Shown here piece by piece: positions 7,378 through 13,224 of a stretch of 36,842 bases of DNA (the first letter of the stretch is position 1; each line of letters opens with the position of its first letter). Origin of the DNA: UBA660 sp046704245 (GTDB lineage: Bacteria; Bacillota_I; Bacilli_A; RF39; UBA660); assembly GCA_046704245.1 (NCBI GenBank), contig JBJKSD010000018.1, positions 1 to 36,842 on the forward strand, read 5' to 3'. The notes under the pieces are model-generated. The model saw only the letters and a list, made by a program, of their open reading frames with translations, was not told the origin of the DNA and made no database searches. Both the position numbers and the translations under genes were made by a program.

Positions 7378-7541
7378 AGTGGACATAAATTATGACTATA
7401 TATTCTTCTAAGGGCTGTACCTAAGCTACGAGATATTTCTAAAATAAGACTAAAACCACGAGTAAATGAATTAATTAAAGTCCCTGATATATTAAGTCCC
7501 CCTTTTATTCCAATTAATTCATTATTAGTTAATGTAATCAT
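7374..7541 (-). CDS. Double-glycine-leader peptide 2 (class II bacteriocin-like precursor)
   Basis: 55 codons. The leader MITLTNNELIGIKGG has the double-glycine pattern: L at -12, E-L at -8/-7, hydrophobic at -4, GG at -2/-1. Cleavage would give a 40-residue mature peptide starting LNISGTLINSFTRGF, with SLGTALRRIYSHNLCPL at the end: amphipathic, net basic, one cysteine third from the C-terminus. A very strong ribosome binding site (AAGGAGGGGG) ends six bases before the ATG. It starts 11 bases after peptide 1 and overlaps the next gene as ATGA. Cleavage by the C39 domain of the neighbouring exporter is expected. Bacteriocin versus signal peptide cannot be decided from sequence. Confidence 0.8.
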   Translation of the reverse strand: MITLTNNELIGIKGGLNISGTLINSFTRGFSLILEISRSLGTALRRIYSHNLCPL

Positions 7542-7552
7542 AAACCCCCTCC

Positions 7553-7693
7553 TTATCTATTACATTTTAGTGGCCTAACAAAACCATCAATTATACCAAT
7601 TAAGAATACTACGATACCTACAATTGATACCATGCCCCATACTCCTATTCCACCAACAACATTTATTAATTGTTTATCAGTTAATTCATACAT
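7553..7693 (-). CDS. Double-glycine-leader peptide 1 (class II bacteriocin-like precursor)
   Basis: 46 codons. The leader MYELTDKQLINVVGG fits the GG consensus, with L, K-Q-L and V-V-G-G in the expected register. The predicted mature peptide is 31 residues: a strongly hydrophobic, glycine-spaced segment (IGVWGMVSIVGIVVFLIG), then IDGFVRPLKCNR with one cysteine third from the end. AAAGGAGAA precedes the ATG; the gene starts two bases after the stop of the HlyD-like gene. The hydrophobic body with GxxxG-like spacing suits a membrane-inserting partner of a two-peptide bacteriocin. Target and partner are inferred from context. Confidence 0.8.
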   Translation of the reverse strand: MYELTDKQLINVVGGIGVWGMVSIVGIVVFLIGIIDGFVRPLKCNR

Positions 7694-7694
7694 A

Positions 7695-8150
7695 TTAATT
7701 CTCCTTTCCAGTGATAAAATTATAAATAATTTCTACTAGTAATGTTTTTTTATAGTTAATATTAAGATCAATAATATTATTTTTAATAAGTTTATTAGAT
7801 GGTAGAGAGCATTCAACCAATACCTCTTTATAATTAATCAAATTATTGTTATCGACCATTATTTCACTACTAATATCGATGATTTTATATGGATATTTTT
7901 TATTATCTACCGCTAATATGTTACTTTGTACTACTTTATTGAGATTTTTTATATCGATATATAATTTTAAATAATACTTTTCATCATATATTATGATTCC
8001 TTTTGTGGAATAATTTAAATCGTATTGAAAATTAAAGATAAGAAGATATAAGCTCAATAAAATGATGAAAAGAAAACTTAAATACCATAATATAAAACTA
8101 GGTTTTTTGGTGAAAAAAACATTTTTACTAATATAAGGATAACTAACCAT
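7695..8150 (-). CDS. Short HlyD-like accessory protein of the peptide exporter
   Basis: 151 residues: a short cytoplasmic N-terminus, one membrane helix (about 18-37, SFILWYLSFLFIILLSLYLL) and a beta-rich outer domain of about 110 residues. The layout and its place after a C39 exporter suggest a membrane-fusion (HlyD/LcnD-type) accessory protein. It is far shorter than the usual 400-450 residues and has no long coiled coil. I start at the ATG that overlaps the exporter stop by 8 bases, preceded by AAAGG, not at the TTG three codons earlier. Its end carries the ribosome binding site of peptide 1. Function is inferred from position more than from sequence. Confidence 0.6.
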   Translation of the reverse strand: MVSYPYISKNVFFTKKPSFILWYLSFLFIILLSLYLLIFNFQYDLNYSTKGIIIYDEKYYLKLYIDIKNLNKVVQSNILAVDNKKYPYKIIDISSEIMVDNNNLINYKEVLVECSLPSNKLIKNNIIDLNINYKKTLLVEIIYNFITGKEN

Positions 8151-10266
8151 GATTATCAACCTTTTGATTAGTTTTAATATTAGTTATGGTATTATTATTC
8201 ATATATATTACTTTATCAAATAGATCACTATTAACTAAACGATGAGATATTAATAGAATAGTTTTATCTTTTAATAACTTTAATATGTTTTTAATAATCT
8301 TTCTTTCTAATTCAATATCCATTTCATTAAAACTTTCATCAAATAGATAAATACTATTATCTTTCATCAATGTTCTAGCTAGAATAATACGTTGTCTTTC
8401 TCCTCCTGATATATTAAAACCATTTTCTTCTATTAACATATCGAATGTTAAAGGATTATTTTTATATATTGCATCAACATAAGTTAGTTTACATATATTT
8501 AAAAAATATTCATATGGATATTCACGATCTAGATTAATATTATTATAAATAGAGTTAGTAAATAAAGTTTCATTTTGTGATACATAACAAATATTATGAC
8601 GCAAATAATTAAGACTATAATTATTAAGGTCAATACCATCGATAAATATTTTATTATTGTCAATATTATAATATCGCATTAATAACTTTAATAAAGTACT
8701 TTTACCTTCACCACTTGGCCCTACTATTAATACTTTCTCTTTACTTTTTATCTTTAAATTAATATTATTAAGAATATAATCGCGATTATTATATGAGAAA
8801 TTAAAGTTAGTAATATCAATATTACCACTCATACGATAAGTTAATTCTTTATTATTGGCCTTTAACTGTTCCCCTTTTACATCGTATAATTCAAATAATC
8901 TTCTTAGGGAGATACTAGTATATTTGATTATTGGACTAAGATCAATAATACTTTTGATAGGCTCTAAAAAATATATCATAAGAGCATTAAAAGATAGTAA
9001 CGTTCCTAAGGTCATTTCTTGATTGATTACTTGAATACTACCAATTAATAAGATAATAGCTATACTAAATTGATTAAGAAAGTCTTTTAAAAAACTTTGG
9101 ATATTACATAAATAATTAAAATGATAGTAGTTATATAAATATTCATCATATTTAAAACTTAAATTATTGGTAATATTATCATTAATATTTAACCCTTTAA
9201 TTGTTTCAAAACTATTAATAGATTCTACTAAATATGATGATACTTTAGCTTCTTGTTGTTTTATTTCATTAATATATTTATCTAAAATAGGATTATAAAA
9301 AATACTTATACCAATATAGATAATAGCTAATATAATACTTATTATAAATAAGGTTTGATTAATAAAGAATAAAACAATACCTACTATTATAATTAAAATT
9401 ATATCGATGAAAATACCTAATACTATTCTACTTATAAATTCTTTAATATGATTTAGATCATTTATTCTATTAATTATTTCGCCAGTAGTACGGGTTTTAT
9501 AATAGGAATAAGGAAGTACCATAAGATGTTTAAATATATCATTAAAGACAGTAGTATCAATATGTCTATTCAAATATATTAAGATGTTTTTTCTAAATAG
9601 ATCTGTTAAACATTTGATGATAATAATAAAGATAAAAAGGATAAAGATTAGATATAAATTATGAAGTGATTTAGTTATTATCATATTATCTATTAAGATC
9701 TTTAAGTAAAAGGAATTACCTATATTTAAAATTGTCATAAAGATTGAAAAGATAAAAATAATAAGTAATTCTTGTTGATAAGTAATTAATAATTCATATA
9801 AAAAAGTTTTTAAAGTTTTTATATTCTTTAATACTGGTATTCTTTTAATGGGATATAAAATAATTAGAACCCCAGTCCATATCTTAGCAAATTCATTAAA
9901 GGTGTATTTTTTTATACCAGTACTTGGATCAGCTATAATAAGTGTTTTCTTTTTTTTATTGATCTTATGAATTACTATATAATGTTTATAAGAATTATTA
10001 ATAATGACATGAGCTATACATGGTAATAAGATGTTTTCTTGTTGTAAATCTTTGATATTACCCTTTATACCTTTAACAGCAAACCCCATCTTCTTAGCTG
10101 CTACCATTAAATCATAGGCACTCGTTCCATCCCTGGTTGTCTTACTTAATATTCTTAATGCTTCTTTGGATATATTACCTCTATATGTTTTTATAATAGT
10201 AAGTAAAGAAGCTACTCCGCAATCTTTTAAATCATCTTGCCTAACCCAGATATATTTTTTAAACAC
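8143..10266 (-). CDS. Peptidase-containing ABC transporter (C39 family) for double-glycine peptides
   Basis: 707 residues, full length for a bacteriocin or pheromone exporter of the LcnC/ComA type. The N-terminal C39 cysteine protease (about 1-130) has Gln10, Cys16 in DCGVASL, His95 in KHYIVIH and Asp113 in ADPS; all catalytic residues are present. A six-helix membrane domain spans about 160-440. The ATPase has Walker A GPSGEGKSTLLKLL, Q-loop SQNE, signature ISGGERQR, Walker B SIYLFDES and an H-loop ISHR. It would cut leaders after GG and export the peptide with ATP. GTG start, with AAGGAGG nine bases upstream. It is the first gene of a five-gene unit directly downstream of tRNA-Arg. Confidence 0.95.
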   Translation of the reverse strand: MFKKYIWVRQDDLKDCGVASLLTIIKTYRGNISKEALRILSKTTRDGTSAYDLMVAAKKMGFAVKGIKGNIKDLQQENILLPCIAHVIINNSYKHYIVIHKINKKKKTLIIADPSTGIKKYTFNEFAKIWTGVLIILYPIKRIPVLKNIKTLKTFLYELLITYQQELLIIFIFSIFMTILNIGNSFYLKILIDNMIITKSLHNLYLIFILFIFIIIIKCLTDLFRKNILIYLNRHIDTTVFNDIFKHLMVLPYSYYKTRTTGEIINRINDLNHIKEFISRIVLGIFIDIILIIIVGIVLFFINQTLFIISIILAIIYIGISIFYNPILDKYINEIKQQEAKVSSYLVESINSFETIKGLNINDNITNNLSFKYDEYLYNYYHFNYLCNIQSFLKDFLNQFSIAIILLIGSIQVINQEMTLGTLLSFNALMIYFLEPIKSIIDLSPIIKYTSISLRRLFELYDVKGEQLKANNKELTYRMSGNIDITNFNFSYNNRDYILNNINLKIKSKEKVLIVGPSGEGKSTLLKLLMRYYNIDNNKIFIDGIDLNNYSLNYLRHNICYVSQNETLFTNSIYNNINLDREYPYEYFLNICKLTYVDAIYKNNPLTFDMLIEENGFNISGGERQRIILARTLMKDNSIYLFDESFNEMDIELERKIIKNILKLLKDKTILLISHRLVNSDLFDKVIYMNNNTITNIKTNQKVDNHG

Positions 10267-10330
10267 ATATGAATACCTCCTTGATTATTATTTTCTTGTC
10301 TCTAATTATATTTCCTCTCATAAAATATAA

Positions 10331-10357
10331 AAAAAGAATGATTTTATCATTCTTTTT
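10331..10357 (-). terminator. Rho-independent terminator downstream of tRNA-Arg
   Basis: Perfect 12-bp stem AAAAAGAATGAT/ATCATTCTTTTT with a three-base loop and following Ts on the minus strand. It separates tRNA-Arg from the exporter gene. A TATAAT on the minus strand at 10305-10310 could be the exporter -10, but its -35 is weak. Confidence 0.8.
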
Positions 10358-10371
10358 AGCTTACATAATAA

Positions 10372-10448
10372 TGGCGTCCTGGGAGGGATTCGAACCCCCG
10401 ACCAACGCCTTAGAAGGGCGCGGCTCTATCCAGCTGAGCTACCAGGAC
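10372..10448 (-). tRNA. tRNA-Arg (anticodon UCU)
   Basis: 77 bases including an encoded CCA. On the minus strand: acceptor GTCCTGG/CCAGGAC, D arm GCTC...GAGC, anticodon stem GCGCC/GGCGT with loop CTTCTAA (anticodon TCT), T arm GGGGG-TTCGAAT-CCCTC. It reads AGA/AGG codons. Its 3' end faces the peptide exporter locus. Confidence 0.96.
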
Positions 10449-10496
10449 ATAAACAAAATACATTCTATGCAAATGTATTTTGATTATACAATATTT

Positions 10497-11471
10497 TTAT
10501 TTATTATTCAATGTTTTTGATACAGTTTTTACTATTTCATTATCGACACTAAAGACTACTGAATCAACATCATAATTATCAAACACCGAATAAGCAATAC
10601 AATAACTTACCTCTTCTAAGATGTTTTTTTCTAAAATATCAGATAGAATATACTCATTAAAATTAAGAATTAATTTATTATCTTGGCGTTCATAATTTAA
10701 TAACTTAGTTTGAGTATTTAGAAAACTCATCAAGTTAGTTTCATAAATTGGACCGCCCGATAATTCATCGATAATAATTTTAATTTTATCTTTTTTATCA
10801 TTTACATATTTAGTAACTGGGACATAATAATTATAATCTTTAAATCTATTTAAATAATAGATTGTTACACTAGTTATATTACTAGTGTGATCAATATTAT
10901 ATATTTTATTGATACCAAAATTTTTATCTAAAGCTCCTAATAAGACCGTATTAGTTTTAGGTAACTTAGTTAAATATTTCCCCTCAACACTAATTAAGAT
11001 CTTATTTACGCCTTCAATACTTGTTAGTGTATATACTATCGCTTCTACCATCTTTTCTTCATATAATTCATCGACATCCAATAATTGTTTCGAAAAATCT
11101 ATTTCTATTAACCCTGCATTATATTTAATATTATTTACTTTTGTACCAGATGGAATAATAGGTCTGAAACCACCTATTAGAGAACTTTCTTTACTATTAC
11201 CTATAATAAGAGCTTCTAATAATTCTTTGGCTTTATTCTCTATTGTATTAGCTCTACTAGATAAAATAATATTAGTTTTAGCTACATAATTATTACTATC
11301 TAATAAGTAAATAACTTCGCCTTTATTACTAAAATTAATATATTCTAATTGTTGTTTTTTTAACAGATCCAAGCTATATTCATTTTCTTTAGGGATAATA
11401 TATACTAACAATAACAAAAATAAAGTGACTATCGTCACATAACTAGCTCTATATGATATCATTTTCCACAT
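10497..11471 (-). CDS. gerM: GerM-like sporulation/germination protein with two GerMN domains
   Basis: 324 residues. An N-terminal membrane anchor (about 8-27) is followed by two tandem GerMN repeats. The first holds KAKELLEALIIGN, IPSGTKVNNIKYNAGLIEIDFS and EAIVYTLTSIEGVNKILISVEG; the second is the same layout in weaker form (IKIIIDELSGGP, LILNFNEYIL). Bacillus GerM is a lipoprotein that helps assemble the SpoIIIAH-SpoIIQ channel base between mother cell and forespore. Here there is no lipobox cysteine, so it would be held by a helix instead. I start at the ATG eight bases after AGGAG; a TTG six codons earlier overlaps that site. gerE and spoIIIAH lie just upstream. Confidence 0.88.
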   Translation of the reverse strand: MWKMISYRASYVTIVTLFLLLLVYIIPKENEYSLDLLKKQQLEYINFSNKGEVIYLLDSNNYVAKTNIILSSRANTIENKAKELLEALIIGNSKESSLIGGFRPIIPSGTKVNNIKYNAGLIEIDFSKQLLDVDELYEEKMVEAIVYTLTSIEGVNKILISVEGKYLTKLPKTNTVLLGALDKNFGINKIYNIDHTSNITSVTIYYLNRFKDYNYYVPVTKYVNDKKDKIKIIIDELSGGPIYETNLMSFLNTQTKLLNYERQDNKLILNFNEYILSDILEKNILEEVSYCIAYSVFDNYDVDSVVFSVDNEIVKTVSKTLNNK

Positions 11472-11505
11472 TCTATCATCTCCTATCAATAAAATAATAT
11501 GAAAA

Positions 11506-11527
11506 AAGTCGTAATGATATACGACTT
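11506..11527 (-). terminator. Rho-independent terminator of gerE
   Basis: Stem AAGTCGTA/TACGACTT with a six-base loop and Ts following on the minus strand. The first bases of the stem are part of the gerE stop codon. Confidence 0.8.
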
Positions 11528-11732
11528 ATAACACTATTTCTCCAAGTTTTAATAGTTCAACGACTGCTTGTGCTCGGCCTTTAACTCCTAGTTTCTGCAT
11601 TACATTTGATATGTGATTTCTAACTGTTTTTTCGCTTATATGTAAATCAGAGGCTATCTCTTTGGTCGACTTATTTAATACCAGTAAGTTAAAAACTTCG
11701 CGTTCCCTTTTGGTTAGTATTCCCTTACTCAT
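11526..11732 (-). CDS. gerE: GerE, LuxR-type late sporulation regulator
   Basis: 68 residues, a single LuxR-type helix-turn-helix with no receiver domain: LTKREREVFNLLVLNKSTKE, then IASDLHISEKTVRNHISNVMQKLGV. A free-standing HTH of this size beside gerM matches GerE (74 residues in Bacillus), the DNA-binding protein that switches mother-cell transcription of coat genes late in sporulation. A sigma-K-like promoter (11784-11810) supports this. Start ATG preceded by GAGGG. Another small LuxR-type regulator is a weaker alternative. Confidence 0.88.
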   Translation of the reverse strand: MSKGILTKREREVFNLLVLNKSTKEIASDLHISEKTVRNHISNVMQKLGVKGRAQAVVELLKLGEIVL

Positions 11733-11783
11733 CTTTTTCCCTCACTTTCTTAAGACAAAGTGGTATATATATATCTGCTATAA

Positions 11784-11810
11784 TATTGTATGAAAAAGAT
11801 ATTTTTTAGT
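11784..11810 (-). promoter_or_regulatory. Sigma-K-like promoter of gerE
   Basis: On the minus strand: AC (11809-11810), 16 bases, then CATACAATA (11784-11792). This equals the Bacillus sigma-K consensus AC-N16-CATANNNTA. The -10 also fits sigma-E, but I see no sigma-E -35. Bacillus gerE is transcribed by sigma-K. Confidence 0.6.
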
Positions 11811-11841
11811 GAGAGAAAAAGCCTACCATATAAGAGTTTGA

Positions 11842-12354
11842 TTAAGCTTGGAACTTAACCGAAATATATACTTTATTATCAAATTCTTCTTGGATACTGC
11901 GCATTATATTATTAGCTACCGTATAATTATGATCTTTACTAGCTACTACTACTTTAATATGATCATTTTCTACTTTAATAAAGACATCTTTTTTAATTTC
12001 ATTTTTTATTTTACTTTCTAATTTTTCTTCTAAGCCTTTAACTATATCTAAATATTTTATTTGTTCATAAGCATTATTCTTTTCATCGACAGTAGTTTCA
12101 ATATTAGTAAGAATAGTCTGTAATTCTTTAAGGTTAGTTATTCTTTTGTCCATATCAGCTACTCGTAAAGCTGTTAAATAATCACTTTCTACTATTTCAA
12201 TAGTTGTTTCATTATCAGTTTTATTCTTACTGTCATCAACATATTGATTATTATTAGTAAGTAATAATTCATTAGGCATCGTAATATAATAGACACTTAA
12301 TACTAATACTAAACTAATCAATGTTAAAAACCATAGTCCTTGTTTACTAATCAT
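11842..12354 (-). CDS. spoIIIAH: Stage III sporulation protein AH (SpoIIIAH)
   Basis: 170 residues. The N-terminus SKQGLWFLTLISLVLVLSVY is the SpoIIIAH membrane anchor. A charged linker of about 60 residues follows, then a C-terminal YscJ/FliF-like ring domain (about 85-170: KYLDIVKGLEEKLESKIKNE, HIKVVVASKDHNYTVANNIM). In Bacillus it joins SpoIIQ across the intermembrane space to form the feeding-tube channel. It sits right after efp, where the whole spoIIIAA-AH operon lies in Bacillus, but AA to AG are missing here. GGAGGG precedes the ATG. It is shorter than the Bacillus protein (218), mainly in the linker. Confidence 0.88.
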   Translation of the reverse strand: MISKQGLWFLTLISLVLVLSVYYITMPNELLLTNNNQYVDDSKNKTDNETTIEIVESDYLTALRVADMDKRITNLKELQTILTNIETTVDEKNNAYEQIKYLDIVKGLEEKLESKIKNEIKKDVFIKVENDHIKVVVASKDHNYTVANNIMRSIQEEFDNKVYISVKFQA

Positions 12355-12414
12355 AAGTATCCCTCCATTATTTTCTAGTAAATTATATTGTAGGAGATAG
12401 AAATTATTCCAAAA

Positions 12415-12439
12415 AAAAGAGAGATAAATACTCTCTTTT
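12415..12439 (-). terminator. Rho-independent terminator of efp
   Basis: Stem AAAAGAGAG/CTCTCTTTT with a seven-base loop, followed by Ts on the minus strand. It isolates spoIIIAH from the rpmG-efp transcript. Confidence 0.8.
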
Positions 12440-12448
12440 CTTTATATT

Positions 12449-13006
12449 TTAAGCTCTTGATACATATTTTCCATCTCTTGTAGATACTATTATCATTTCA
12501 CCTTGATTGATGAATAATGGTACTTTAACTACTAAACCAGTTTCTAAGGTAGCATCTTTATAAGCATTAGATGATGTATTACCTCTTACTGCTGATTCAG
12601 CTTTAGTTACTTTTAAATCAATCTTATCTGGTAATAATATATCTAAGATTTGGCCTTCAAATGATACTATTTCAACATCTAGATTTTCTTTTAAAAAGTC
12701 CACACTATCACCAATTATATCTTTACTTACTTCAATTTGTTCATAATTATCCATATTCATAAAATAATAGATATCACCCATTGAATATAAATATTGCATT
12801 GGTCGTTTATCGACATGAGCTTTTTCAACCTTAATACCAGCATTAAAAGTATGATCGATAATAGCTTTGGTCCTTAAATTTTTTAATTTGCTACGAACAA
12901 AAGCTGGACCTTTACCTGGTTTAACATGTTGGAATTCTAGTACTTGATAAATGTTTCCATCATATGAAATAGTAACCCCAGTCTTAAAATCATTAACATT
13001 TATCAT
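12449..13006 (-). CDS. efp: Translation elongation factor P
   Basis: 185 residues, three-domain EF-P. The tip loop HVKPGKGPAF puts Lys32 where the modified lysine sits in Firmicutes. The middle domain follows, and the C-terminal OB domain has TLETGLVVKVPLFINQGEMI. EF-P rescues ribosomes stalled on polyproline. GGAGG precedes the ATG; it starts 27 bases after rpmG and ends at a terminator. Its neighbour spoIIIAH preserves a Bacillus-type gene order. No EF-P modification gene is in the window. Confidence 0.97.
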   Translation of the reverse strand: MINVNDFKTGVTISYDGNIYQVLEFQHVKPGKGPAFVRSKLKNLRTKAIIDHTFNAGIKVEKAHVDKRPMQYLYSMGDIYYFMNMDNYEQIEVSKDIIGDSVDFLKENLDVEIVSFEGQILDILLPDKIDLKVTKAESAVRGNTSSNAYKDATLETGLVVKVPLFINQGEMIIVSTRDGKYVSRA

Positions 13007-13033
13007 AATAAAACCTCCCTGTATGATAAATTA

Positions 13034-13183
13034 TTATTTTTTCTCCTTATGGACAGTAGTTTTACGACATCTTGAACAATATTTTTTTATTTCTAAACGA
13101 TCGGGATCATTCTTCTTGTTTTTAATTGTTCGATAATTTTCTTCTTTACAAATAGAACAAACTAGTGTAATTCTTTCACGCAT
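13034..13183 (-). CDS. rpmG: Large ribosomal subunit protein bL33
   Basis: 49 residues: MRERITLVCSICKEENYRT, then a lysine-rich middle and YCSRCRKTTVHKEKK. Both CxxC pairs are present, so this is the zinc-binding (C+) form of bL33. AAGGAGGT lies six bases before the ATG. It sits between a class B PBP gene and efp. Confidence 0.95.
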   Translation of the reverse strand: MRERITLVCSICKEENYRTIKNKKNDPDRLEIKKYCSRCRKTTVHKEKK

Positions 13184-13224
13184 GTATATACCTCCTTCAA
13201 TAATCCGTTTCCTATTATATCAAA

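Noticed and set aside
989..7541. Mycoplasma genetic code (TGA as Trp)
   Set aside because: TGA ends yqzL and peptide 2 at places that fit gene overlaps, and TGG is used for conserved tryptophans.
12355..12414. Sigma-E or sigma-A promoter before spoIIIAH
   Set aside because: TATAAT and CCTACAAT overlap, but neither has a convincing -35; the choice cannot be made from sequence.
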